Origin: JAWXCM01 sp034408745
GTDB lineage: Bacteria > Acidobacteriota > Terriglobia > Bryobacterales > Bryobacteraceae
Reading direction: 5' to 3'
Assembly (NCBI GenBank): GCA_034408745.1
Contig: JAWXCM010000174.1
Span: 1-31,867 of the forward strand
DNA length: 31,867 nt
In this document: in pieces, positions 7,361 to 14,801 of the stretch
Numbering within the stretch: the stretch's first letter is position 1
Layout: the number at the start of each line of letters is the position of its first letter
Notes under the pieces: generated by a model
Told to the model about the DNA's origin: nothing
Database searches by the model: none
The model's input: the letters and a program-made list of their open reading frames with translations, nothing else
Translations under genes and position numbers: made by a program

Positions 7361-8106
7361 TCAGCGCCGAGGGGACATGTCCCGCGCCTTCGCGTACTTA
7401 ACAAAATTGTAAATCGCGGCCATCCAGGCGATGGCCAACCCTTCCATTCCGTCCAGAAAACCCAGCCGCAGCACGTAGGTGCTCCAGAAAGTCCAGATGG
7501 GGTCCAGCAGCAGCTGTGTGATGCCGATGGGCCTCTTCTGCGCGATCAGTTGCTCGGCGGCAAGCGTCGTGTAGCGGTCCAGCGTCTTCAGATGCTCCGA
7601 AAGCGAAGAGCAGGTGAAGTGGAGCAGGTCCGACTCAAGGTGACCCGTTCGACCCTTCACCACCAGAGACTCATGCACGTAATCGCCCACCCAGCGCGCA
7701 TTCTTCCGGTTGTAGAGGCGAACCTTGCGGTCGGGATACCAGCCCGAATGCAGGATCCAGCGGCCCAGGTACTGCGCCAGACGCGGCATGGTGTACGCGT
7801 CAAACGCCGGTCCCTTCTTCTTAACCTGCCAGATCTCGCCTTCCAGCGCCTCGCTGAGCGCCTCGTCGGCGTCGACGGACAGGATCCAGTCATTGCTGGC
7901 GCACTCGGCTGCGTAGTTTTTCTGCCGCGCGTAGCCGCCCCAGGGATATTCGATGACGCGTGCACCGAGCTTTTCGGCAATTTCGGCAGTACGGTCCGAC
8001 GATCCGCTGTCCACCACACGATCTCATCGCAGCAACGCAGGCTCTCCATCGCGCGGGCGATGTTTCGCTCCTCGTTATAAGAGATGATGGTGGCCGTAAT
8101 TTTCAT
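7361..8106 (-). pseudogene. glycosyltransferase family 2 (LPS core WaaE/KdtX-like), one-base frameshift
   Basis: The start frame reads MKITATIISYNEERNIARAMESL...CDEIV; the second frame continues VDSGSSDRTAEIAEKLGARV, then YARQKNYAAECASNDWILSVDADEAL. The expected EIVVVDSGSSDRT is restored by adding one G in the GTG run at about 8016. Apart from this the gene is complete, with the GT-A DxD (DADEAL), the WHSGWYPDRKVRLYNR-like block and the HFTCSSLSEHLKTLDRYTTL tail typical of core glycosyltransferases. Corrected length is about 248 residues. A sequencing or assembly deletion is the simplest explanation; a genuine frameshift would leave two useless halves. Confidence 0.8.
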
Positions 8107-8109
8107 ACG

Positions 8110-9027
8110 TCAGGAAATCGGTGTAATGCAAAACGAGAGTACAAACACGGCGAACGCCAGCAAGCCAAGCGCGGTCCGGCGCGGACCCACCGGATACTCA
8201 TCATAAATTGTCGGATGCCGGCGGGCGACGATGGCAAGAACGGCCGCCCAGAACAGCCACGTCCAGGAAAACAACAGACCCAGCGGTATCAGGCAAAGGA
8301 TAAAAAACCACGTCAGGCGCTTGTGCCAGCGCGTGGAAGTCAGTGCGTAAACAATGTGCCCGCCATCCAGTTGTCCAATCGGCATCAGGTTCAGGGCCGT
8401 CGCCAGCAGGCCAACCCACGCGGCTCGCGCTACAGGATGCAGATAAATATCGGCTGTCGGAATGCCGGGGAAAACCAGTGCCTCCAGCGCTCGCAGGATC
8501 AGCGGCGTGCCAAAAACCAGATCTCCCGATTCGGCAATTCCAGGGATCGATTTGGACAGGGCCAGTCCGATGCCAAGCGCGGGGACTACAAAAGCAAATC
8601 CGGCGAGCGGTCCCGCGATACCCACATCAAACAGCTCTTTGCGCGAGCCGATCGCCGACCGGATTCGGATGAATGCACCAAACGTGCCGATTACCGTCGG
8701 GACCGGAAGAAAAAAAGGAAGACTGGCATCGATTCCGTAGAACCGGCATGCGAAATAGTGACCAAACTCGTGCGCCAGCAGGATGGTGAGCAGCGTGAGA
8801 GAGTACGGCAGCCCGGCGAGCAGCGGAAATCCAGACGCGAAGCCCGGGATGAAGTCTTCCAGCGACGGCGGGCGGTTCTGGTCGAACGCCCAGGCAAAAG
8901 CCGCCCCCGCCCACGTGGTGGTGCCCACCGCCAGAATCAACAGCAGAATATGAAGCCAGTACCGGTCGCGTCGCCTCGGCCGGACGAAATCGACAAACGC
9001 GAAGGGCTCCACCGAACCGGGGTTCAC
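8110..9027 (-). CDS. site-2 protease family zinc metalloprotease (M50)
   Basis: The 305-residue integral membrane protein has the zinc site LLAHEFGHYFACRFYGIDAS (HExxH) and the second metal/active-site block LNLMPIGQLDGGHIVY (the NPxxDG-type motif with D and H). GTFGAFIRIRSAIGSRKELFD between them is the conserved beta-hairpin region of S2P enzymes. Several other hydrophobic helices are seen. Its substrate is unknown; family members cut membrane-bound anti-sigma factors or other regulators. It starts with GTG, 17 bases after the HU stop, and ends four bases before the glycosyltransferase start, so it is embedded in the envelope block. Confidence 0.88.
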   Translation of the reverse strand: MNPGSVEPFAFVDFVRPRRRDRYWLHILLLILAVGTTTWAGAAFAWAFDQNRPPSLEDFIPGFASGFPLLAGLPYSLTLLTILLAHEFGHYFACRFYGIDASLPFFLPVPTVIGTFGAFIRIRSAIGSRKELFDVGIAGPLAGFAFVVPALGIGLALSKSIPGIAESGDLVFGTPLILRALEALVFPGIPTADIYLHPVARAAWVGLLATALNLMPIGQLDGGHIVYALTSTRWHKRLTWFFILCLIPLGLLFSWTWLFWAAVLAIVARRHPTIYDEYPVGPRRTALGLLAFAVFVLSFCITPIS

Positions 9028-9044
9028 AGAATCTGGAATGCGGC

Positions 9045-9314
9045 TTACTGGAGCGACTGCAGCTCTTTACCGGGTTTGAAACGCACGGCCTTGCCGGGAG
9101 GAATCGCCACCTCCGCGCCGGTACGAGGATTGCGGCCGATACCGGTCTTTCTCGGGCGCACGTTGAAGATTCCAAAGCCGCGAAGCTCGATGCGCTCTCC
9201 GTTGGCAAGTGCGCGCTTCATGCTGTCGAATACCGTCTCGACGGCCATCTCAGCCTTTGTTTTGGTGATTCCTGTCCTTGAAACCACTTCGTTGACAATA
9301 TCGAGCTTAATCAC
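9045..9314 (-). CDS. HU/IHF family DNA-binding protein
   Basis: The 89-residue protein matches HU throughout: MIKLDIVNEVVSRTGITKTK, VETVFDSMKRALANGERIEL, the RGFGIFNVRPRKTG arm base, GRNPRTGAEVAIPPGKAVRF and KPGKEL. It bends DNA as a nucleoid-associated dimer. The start codon is GTG at 9314. It is the first gene of the minus-strand block that ends with cdsA, and it is divergent from the flavin reductase gene, so a promoter for it should lie in 9315-9385. Confidence 0.93.
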   Translation of the reverse strand: MIKLDIVNEVVSRTGITKTKAEMAVETVFDSMKRALANGERIELRGFGIFNVRPRKTGIGRNPRTGAEVAIPPGKAVRFKPGKELQSLQ

Positions 9315-9385
9315 GGTTGCCTCCGGCCAAACCCTACGGGAGTCTGGCTCAACACCAACCCCATGATAGGATTGAGGTTACAGCG

Positions 9386-9913
9386 GTGTCAAGGAGCCTG
9401 CCCGAACCTGATCGTGCCCAGCGAGGAATCGCACCAGATGCGCTCCGCCAAGTTTGTGCGCAGTTTTCCACCGGAGTAGCCATCGCAACAGTCCTCGGAC
9501 AGGACGGTCGACCCTGTGGGTTGACCATCAATTCCTTTACATCGGTCTCCGCCAGCCCTCCTCTAATCCTGATTTGTATCGACTATCGTTGCAGCCTGCT
9601 GGCGCATTTCCGCGCCAGTTCGTGGTTCGGAGTGAATATTTTGGGGCGTTCGCAGCAGGATCTTTCCTCAAGGTTCGCACTTTTCGACGGGAACAGGTTT
9701 GAGGCGGTGGCATGGACGAATGGTGAGTTCACCGGAGTGCCGCTTATCGAGAACGCCATCGGCACGATGGAATGCTGTGTCAGCCAGGTGGTAGAAGCGG
9801 GGGATCACGCCGTATTATTCGCCGAAGTGGTCGCCGCGGAGTGCGCCGGGGGCGACCCACTTATTTACTACGGCTCAGGCTACCGGCGCCTGGAGCCTGG
9901 TAAAAAGGGGTAA
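9386..9913 (+). CDS. flavin reductase family protein (FMN-binding split barrel)
   Basis: The protein matches the flavin reductase family: LRQVCAQFSTGVAIATVLGQ, GLTINSFTSVSASPPLILIC, the FGVNIL block, SSRFA, and C-terminal DPLIYYGSGYRRLE. These enzymes reduce FMN with NAD(P)H, often for a partner monooxygenase, or bind FMN themselves. I choose the GTG at 9386, preceded by GAGG at eight bases, giving 175 residues. An in-frame ATG at 9317 lies three bases from the divergent HU start and would leave no room for promoters. No monooxygenase partner is adjacent. Confidence 0.82.
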   Translation: MSRSLPEPDRAQRGIAPDALRQVCAQFSTGVAIATVLGQDGRPCGLTINSFTSVSASPPLILICIDYRCSLLAHFRASSWFGVNILGRSQQDLSSRFALFDGNRFEAVAWTNGEFTGVPLIENAIGTMECCVSQVVEAGDHAVLFAEVVAAECAGGDPLIYYGSGYRRLEPGKKG

Positions 9914-10056
9914 AGACGCATTCCACGCAAAGCATATTTTTCCCACCTGTTGTGTACGTGTCGCCGTCCATGGGCATAAACCGTACCAACATGTAAGCGA
10001 TCGAATGAAATTCGAGGCATGGCACGACACGTGCTCTGGCAAGAATTACTTACAGT

Positions 10057-10500
10057 ATGGTCAGACGACAAACCCGGCCCGTTGAAGTGCTCCTCGTGGA
10101 AGATAACCCAGGCGACGTGCGGCTGACACAGGAAGCGCTGAAAGACGGCAGAGTTCTCGTTAATCTGACGGTAGCGGTCGATGGCGTGGAAGCCCTGGAG
10201 ATGCTGAAGAGCTCCGGTTCATTCTCCGGCCGCCCGAGGCCGGATCTCATTCTCCTCGATCTCAATCTGCCCAGAAAAAGTGGGCGTGAGGTTCTCGAAG
10301 AGATCAAAGCCGACGACGAGCTGAAACGCATCCCGGTTATTGTCATGAGCACTTCAAAGGCGGAGCAGGACATATGTAAGGCGTACAACCTGAACGCGAA
10401 CTGTTATGTCACCAAGCCTGTGGAACTGGATGAGTTTCTGAATGTGGTTCGTTCTATCGAAGATTTCTGGCTGACCGTCGTCACTCTGCCCCAGGAATAA
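10057..10500 (+). CDS. single-domain response regulator (Rcp1-like)
   Basis: The 147-residue protein is a lone receiver domain: VEVLLVEDNPGDVRLTQEAL (acidic pair), DLILLDLNLPRKSGREVLEE with the phosphorylated Asp at residue 68, PVIVMSTSKAEQDI (Thr/Ser switch), and CYVTKPVELDEFL with the conserved Lys. The NPGDVRL and LPRKSGREVL forms are those of Rcp1/phytochrome-type regulators. There is no output domain, so it should act by protein contact. No kinase is adjacent; its partner is unlinked. Confidence 0.9.
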   Translation: MVRRQTRPVEVLLVEDNPGDVRLTQEALKDGRVLVNLTVAVDGVEALEMLKSSGSFSGRPRPDLILLDLNLPRKSGREVLEEIKADDELKRIPVIVMSTSKAEQDICKAYNLNANCYVTKPVELDEFLNVVRSIEDFWLTVVTLPQE

Positions 10501-10544
10501 AGACATTTCCAAAAATCGCAATTTCCCGTTACTATAGAGTCCAC

Positions 10545-10781
10545 ATGGACATACAAAATATGCTCGCTGAGCTCCGGCAGCAGCGGGATCAGATAGACAG
10601 CGCGATTGTGGTTCTCCAGCAGCTCGCGCTTGGACGCGGAAAGCGGCGTGGCCGTCCTCCGGGATGGCTGGCAACTAAGAAAGCGGGTGGCACTGCTGAG
10701 CCCGCGGCCAGTGCTCCCAAGCGCCGTGGTCGCCCGCCTGGCAGTAAAAATCGCAAGAAAAAGGCCACTGCGGCCGAATAA
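10545..10781 (+). CDS. small GRPP-repeat (AT-hook-like) protein
   Basis: The 78-residue product starts with a helical stretch (MDIQNMLAELRQQRDQIDSA) and ends with two basic RGRPPG units, KRRGRPPGWLATKK and KRRGRPPGSKNRKKK. The GRP core flanked by Lys/Arg is the AT-hook pattern that binds the minor groove of AT-rich DNA. The N-terminal segment could form a coiled coil, giving a dimeric DNA-binding protein. It follows the receiver gene by 45 bases and may share its transcript, ending at the terminator at 10913-10943. Function is inferred only from the motif. Confidence 0.65.
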   Translation: MDIQNMLAELRQQRDQIDSAIVVLQQLALGRGKRRGRPPGWLATKKAGGTAEPAASAPKRRGRPPGSKNRKKKATAAE

Positions 10782-10808
10782 GAACGCGCGCCTGAAATTC
10801 GAGTGCCA

Positions 10809-10901
10809 ATGATTGTTCGGCCAGACCGTACCCTTGCGGTCAGGCTGTTGGGGGAACTCGATGGCAGGTTCCGCATACGCACCATTACCGAGGTGGTGTA
10901 A
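10809..10901 (+). CDS. possible 30-residue peptide upstream of the terminator
   Basis: An ATG at 10809 opens a short frame reading MIVRPDRTLAVRLLGELDGR and ending with TAA at 10899-10901, 11 bases before the terminator stem. It follows the GRPP-repeat gene in the same direction. A ribosome site is weak (GAG about five bases upstream). The peptide is amphipathic with many arginines. It may be chance. Confidence 0.2.
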   Translation: MIVRPDRTLAVRLLGELDGRFRIRTITEVV

Positions 10902-10912
10902 CCAGTCCAGCA

Positions 10913-10943
10913 AAAACGGCTCCCATTAAACGGGAGCCGTTTT
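10913..10943. terminator. bidirectional rho-independent terminator
   Basis: A perfect 12-bp stem AAAACGGCTCCC / GGGAGCCGTTTT encloses a 7-base loop and carries T runs on both strands because the stem ends in A/T. It lies between the convergent plus-strand response-regulator/GRPP transcript and the minus-strand redoxin gene and can stop both. Confidence 0.9.
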
Positions 10944-10958
10944 AGTTTTTGTCCACCT

Positions 10959-12017
10959 CTACTTCTTCCGCTGCAACTCAGCCGGAACCCGTGAAGAATC
11001 GTGCGCCTCGTATCGCAGCGTCCACTTCACAGGAATCTCGTCCGGCAACCAGCACTTCTTGTCGTCGCAGGCCTGGTAGCGAAATTTGCCCTCAATCGTA
11101 AGGTGCCTCGATGCATCCAGCATCTTTTCCACATCCCTCGGCTGGCCGACAACAACGTCCCGATAAATTCGAAACTCGTTCTCAAACACCGGTACCGTTT
11201 CTTTGATTGGCTTCAAGCGAAGCAGCCTGCTTTTCGGGAAAATGGGCGCCATGCTCTCCGGTACCGCCGGGGTTGCCTCCATGTGCCACTCCACGGCCTT
11301 GTAGCCCTCCACGCCCGGAGCATACACGTGGACCTTTTTCGCAAGCCGAACCGTCAGGAAAAGACGGATGCGTTCCCCGCCCCGCACCACCGTATCGCTG
11401 GATGCGGCACTTACAACTATCCGGGTATTTCCACCCGCTTCCGTCTCACTTCCCGGAGCTGCGTCAGACAGAATCGCGCCAGCCGTAAATCTCTTTCGAT
11501 AATCGTCTTCACGGTACGCCGACTCGATGACGCCGTCCGGACCAACAATATAGGTCACCGGATTCGGCACTCCGAAGAACGAAGATGTCTGGGGAATGCT
11601 CTCATTGAGCAGCCCAAAGGCGCGGATTACCGCTGAGTCCGGATCGCTGAGCAGGGGAATGGAAACCTGCTTACGTTCTGTAAAATTCTTCAGCACCTCG
11701 ACTGAGTCGTAGCTGATGGCGGCAATTCCGAGACCCTTCTTCCGCAGCCGCTCACGGTTTTCGTTCAGCTCCACGAGCTGACTCTTACAGTAGGGTCACC
11801 AGTCCGCCGAGCGGTAGAAGACCAGCATGGCGCCTTTCGGCCCACGAACGTCCTCAAATTTTCGCTCCACTCCGTTTTGGTCTCGCAGCGAGAACGCGGG
11901 AATCGGCGCGCCCGCAGCCAGACCGCCCACAGGTTTGGGTTGTGCAATGGCCCCACCAGCCAGAATCGAGGCCAAAACAGAAAGATGCATTACTCTTTTG
12001 GATACAGGTGCCATCAT
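10959..12017 (-). CDS. secreted redoxin / DsbD-alpha fusion, probable selenoprotein (TGA = Sec at residue 74)
   Basis: One frame runs from ATG 12017 to the stop at 10959, broken only by TGA at 11796-11798. Residues 1-26 are a signal peptide (VMHLSVLASILAGGAIA). Then comes an AhpC/TSA-type thioredoxin fold: FSLRDQNGVERKFEDVRGPK, LVFYRSADW-[TGA]-PYCKSQLVELNE. The TGA sits where relatives have the first Cys of DWCPYC, giving a U-P-Y-C motif (Sec74, Cys77). ISYDSVEVLKNF and IPLLSDPDSAVIRAFGL complete the redoxin. Residues about 220-345 resemble the N-terminal DsbD domain, with YQACDDKKCWLPDEIPVKW (Cys317, Cys322). A hairpin directly after the TGA fits a bacterial SECIS. Likely role: periplasmic thiol-disulfide or peroxide chemistry. 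The alternative is a nonsense mutation. Sec machinery is not encoded in this window. Confidence 0.82.
11766..11780 (-). promoter_or_regulatory. SECIS-like hairpin following the in-frame TGA
   Basis: On the mRNA, 15 bases after the TGA, CAGCTC-GTG-GAGCTG forms a perfect 6-bp stem with a three-base loop starting with G. The apical loop is 21 bases from the TGA. Known bacterial SECIS elements lie within the coding region just downstream of UGA, with a small apical loop carrying a G in its first bases roughly 16-37 bases away. This element meets those rules. Binding by SelB is inferred. Confidence 0.65.
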
Positions 12018-12196
12018 AATACGGATGCAATCCCCTCAGAGTCGATTCTATTCCCCTCGACAACGGGTGAAACACCCTGGTTTTAGCCAGGTAATATCAG
12101 TAACTACCTTAGTAGTACTTCAGACGTATTCCCCAGGTCACCTAGTGCTTACAACACTTGTAACGGTACTAAGGAACCTCTAAACTTGTTGGCAGT
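12018..12196. promoter_or_regulatory. divergent intergenic region with nested inverted repeats
   Basis: This AT-richer spacer separates the Sec-redoxin (minus) from a NarL-type regulator (plus). It holds TTACAA-CAC-TTGTAA (12149-12163), CCTTAGTA (12107-12114) paired with TACTAAGG (12167-12174), CCTGG/CCAGG (12076-12091), and GTCGA/TCGAC. The 6-3-6 palindrome and the flanking 8-bp arms look like operator sites. Promoter boxes cannot be fixed with confidence. The regulator next door may control both genes, but that is a guess. Confidence 0.45.
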
Positions 12197-12934
12197 ATGA
12201 GCGACAGCAGTTTTGAGATTCCGCCCGCGGGCGCAGGTGCTGGTGACAGCGCAGGGCCTACACCGATCCGCGTCGTGCTTGCGGACGATCATCCCATCGT
12301 TCGCGACGGGCTAAAGAAGCTGCTCGTGCTGGAAGAGGACATCGCCGTAGTGGGCGAAGCTTCCGACGGCCGGGAAGTTCTTCGCGTTGTCCAGGAAACG
12401 CGGCCCGACGTCGTTGTTCTCGACCTGAGAATGCCCAACATGGACGGACTCGCCGCTCTGCAGGCTCTCCAGCAGCTGGAACATAAGCCGAAGGTGATCG
12501 TCCTCACCGCCTCAGAAGACAAGAATGAGTTCGTTCAGGCGATGAAACTCGGCTGTTCCGGTATCGTGCTCAAGCAGACCGCTCCCGAACTGATCGTCAA
12601 ATCGATCCGCAAAGTGCACGCCGGTGAAATCTGGCTCGATTCGCACACCACCGCGGCGGTGATGCGTCAGTTTGCCGCTCCCAGTGAAGTGATGGGTGCG
12701 CATCCTGCCACGCGCAATCGCGAGCGCAGCCCGTTAAGCCAGCGCGAACGCGAGATCGTCAGCCTGGTGGCTCAGGGCTACAAGAATCGCGAGATGGCGG
12801 AGAAGATGTTCATCAGCGAGCAGACGGTCAAAAACCACCTGCACAATATCTTCGACAAGCTGGGCGTATCCGATCGCCTGGAATTGGCGCTTTACGCGAT
12901 CCACAAAGGTCTCCATCTGGTAGACCGCGGCTAA
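12197..12934 (+). CDS. NarL/LuxR family response regulator
   Basis: The 245-residue protein has a disordered 25-residue leader rich in Ala/Gly, then a receiver domain: IRVVLADDHPIVRDGLKKLL, DVVVLDLRMPNMDGLAALQA with the phosphorylated Asp at residue 76, VIVLTASEDKNEF and VLKQTAPELI. The C-terminal GerE helix-turn-helix reads LSQREREIVSLVAQGYKNRE and MFISEQTVKNHLHNIFDKLG. It is a DNA-binding transcription regulator. No kinase is adjacent. It is followed 42 bases later by the transhydrogenase gene and is divergent from the Sec-redoxin, which suggests a redox theme without proving regulation. Confidence 0.93.
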   Translation: MSDSSFEIPPAGAGAGDSAGPTPIRVVLADDHPIVRDGLKKLLVLEEDIAVVGEASDGREVLRVVQETRPDVVVLDLRMPNMDGLAALQALQQLEHKPKVIVLTASEDKNEFVQAMKLGCSGIVLKQTAPELIVKSIRKVHAGEIWLDSHTTAAVMRQFAAPSEVMGAHPATRNRERSPLSQREREIVSLVAQGYKNREMAEKMFISEQTVKNHLHNIFDKLGVSDRLELALYAIHKGLHLVDRG

Positions 12935-12976
12935 CTTCAGTAACTCCGGCACCCCGGTCGGATACTATGGGCTTGA

Positions 12977-14434
12977 ATGCCTGTGTACGACTACGACATG
13001 ATCGTCATTGGGTCCGGCCCGGCCGGCCAAAAGGCGGCTATTCAGGCCGCCAAGCTCGACAAGCGCGTCGCGTTGATTGAGCGGAAGACGGTTCTCGGCG
13101 GTGTCAGCGTCAACACCGGCACGATTCCAAGCAAAACTTTTCGCGAAGCCGTGCTCGATTTGTCGGGCTTCCGCGAACGCGCCTTTTACGGCGTTTCCTA
13201 TACGGTAAAGCAAAACATCACCATTGAGGATCTGCTCCTTCGTACCGATCAGGTAATCCGTCATGAGATCGACCTCACGCGCCACCAGCTCACGCGTAAT
13301 CACGTCGAGCTGATGGGCGCCACCGCGTCGTTCGAGGATGCGCACACACTGCGGCTCGATTTCGTCGACGGCCGCGGGCAGCGCCTGGTGACCGCCGAAG
13401 TCATCGTGGTGGCCACCGGCACCGAAGCCACCATGGATCCGCACATCCCCTTCGACGGGCGTCAGATCATCACCAGTGACGACATCCTGCGGCTCGACCG
13501 ACTGCCCCGAACGCTCGCCGTGGTTGGCGCGGGCGTGGTTGGTTGCGAGTACGCCAGCATGTTCGCCGCGCTCGGAGTCCGGGTCACATTAATCGACAAG
13601 CGCCCGCGCCTGCTGCCCTTCGTCGACGCCGAGGTGGTCGACTCGCTCGCTTACCAGCTGCGGGAATCGCGCGTCACACTGCGGCTCGGCGAAGATGTGC
13701 GCGATATCGAACCGGTGCATGACGAGCATGGCGACCGCGTTCGCATTCATCTGGTAAGCGGCAAACAGGTGGTGGCGGAGAAGGCTCTGTACAGCATCGG
13801 CCGCACCGGCAATACGGGTAAGATCAACCTGCCGGCCGCCGGACTGACGGCCGACGACCGCGGCCGCCTGAAGGTCAACGACCATTACCAGACGGTAGTT
13901 CCCAACATCTACGCGGTGGGCGACGTCATTGGGTTCCCGAGCCTCGCATCCACGTCCATGGAGCAGGGCCGGCTGGCCGCCTGCCACGCCTTCGGCATCG
14001 AAGCCAAAGCCGTGCCGGAGCTGTTCCCGTATGGCATCTACACCATCCCGGAAATCTCAATGGTCGGAAAGAATGAGGAAGAGCTGACCATCGCCGGCGT
14101 GCCCTACGAAGTGGGCAAGGCCAGGTACCGCGAGATCGCCCGCGGCCAGATCATCGGCGATTCGACGGGCCTGCTCAAGGTACTGTTCCGCACCGACACA
14201 CGGGAACTCCTCGGAGTCCACATCATCGGCGAAGGGTCCAGCGAACTGGTCCACATCGGCCAGGCGGTGATGGCCTACGGCGGTAAGATCGACTATTTCG
14301 TCAATACGGTCTTCAACTACCCAACGCTTGCCGAGTGCTACAAGAACGCCGCCTTCGACGGCATCAACCGCATGGGCCTTTCAGTCGAGCATACCGACAC
14401 CAGCCCCGCACCCGCCGTCACGCCGAAGGTGTAG
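12977..14434 (+). CDS. sthA: soluble (Si-specific) NAD(P)+ transhydrogenase
   Basis: A flavoprotein that transfers hydride between NADPH and NAD+. The 485-residue protein has the FAD loop YDMIVIGSGPAGQKAAIQAA, GGVSVNTGTIPSKTFREAVL, the NAD-binding loop LAVVGAGVVGCEYASMFAAL, IYAVGDVIGFPSLASTSMEQ, and the dimer-interface block LLGVHIIGEGSSELVHIGQA with TVFNYPTLAECYKNAAFDG. The redox CxxxxC disulfide of lipoamide dehydrogenases is absent: the expected position has Ser-Val-Asn-Thr-Gly-Thr. This separates SthA from Lpd and Gor. The His-Glu pair of the disulfide reductases is also replaced (NYPTLAE). Length fits the family. Confidence 0.9.
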   Translation: MPVYDYDMIVIGSGPAGQKAAIQAAKLDKRVALIERKTVLGGVSVNTGTIPSKTFREAVLDLSGFRERAFYGVSYTVKQNITIEDLLLRTDQVIRHEIDLTRHQLTRNHVELMGATASFEDAHTLRLDFVDGRGQRLVTAEVIVVATGTEATMDPHIPFDGRQIITSDDILRLDRLPRTLAVVGAGVVGCEYASMFAALGVRVTLIDKRPRLLPFVDAEVVDSLAYQLRESRVTLRLGEDVRDIEPVHDEHGDRVRIHLVSGKQVVAEKALYSIGRTGNTGKINLPAAGLTADDRGRLKVNDHYQTVVPNIYAVGDVIGFPSLASTSMEQGRLAACHAFGIEAKAVPELFPYGIYTIPEISMVGKNEEELTIAGVPYEVGKARYREIARGQIIGDSTGLLKVLFRTDTRELLGVHIIGEGSSELVHIGQAVMAYGGKIDYFVNTVFNYPTLAECYKNAAFDGINRMGLSVEHTDTSPAPAVTPKV

Positions 14435-14489
14435 CGCGCCAGGCAAGGAGATCGATCCCGCTCCCGGCTCAGCGCGATAAGCTAAGGGC

Positions 14490-14801
14490 ATGGTTGCCCC
14501 AACTGGATTCGTCGATCAGGCACAGCTGGCGAGCGCCGTGCAGAAGGCCGCACACGCACTTGGCCCCGAGGTGGTTCGCGTGAAACACGCCATCGGAGCC
14601 GATACGAGCGGCGATCCAGCAATCTTCTTTCGCATTGTCCTCGCCGAGTGGGCGGTTGACGAGGAAACTCTCGCGGATGTGACTGGCAAGATAGCCACCA
14701 CACTCTTTGATGAGATTCGACCCTGTGAAAACTGGGGGCTGGTCCCATACTTCACCTTCCGCAGCAGCTCAGAAGAGAACACAGATCGAGAATGGGCCTG
14801 A
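14490..14801 (+). CDS. uncharacterised ~103-residue protein upstream of a HEPN-like gene
   Basis: The product reads QAQLASAVQKAAHALGPEVV, VKHAIGADTSGDPAIFFRIV, ADVTGKIATTLFDEI and NWGLVPYFTFRS. I recall this type of short protein as a frequent upstream neighbour of small helical (HEPN-like) proteins, which is what follows here. No catalytic motif is evident. Its TGA overlaps the ATG of the next gene by ten bases, showing translational coupling. A joint toxin-antitoxin or DNA-defence role is possible but not demonstrated. Confidence 0.6.
   Translation: MVAPTGFVDQAQLASAVQKAAHALGPEVVRVKHAIGADTSGDPAIFFRIVLAEWAVDEETLADVTGKIATTLFDEIRPCENWGLVPYFTFRSSSEENTDREWA

Noticed and set aside
7960..9366. 468-codon plus-strand open frame across the M50 and HU genes
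   Set aside because: Low-complexity Arg/Gln-rich translation with no domain; both genes on the minus strand have diagnostic motifs.
14799..14801. TGA between two in-frame open stretches as another Sec codon
   Set aside because: The following gene has its own overlapping ATG and a one-base shift explains the frame; no Cys is expected here and no SECIS-like hairpin was noted.
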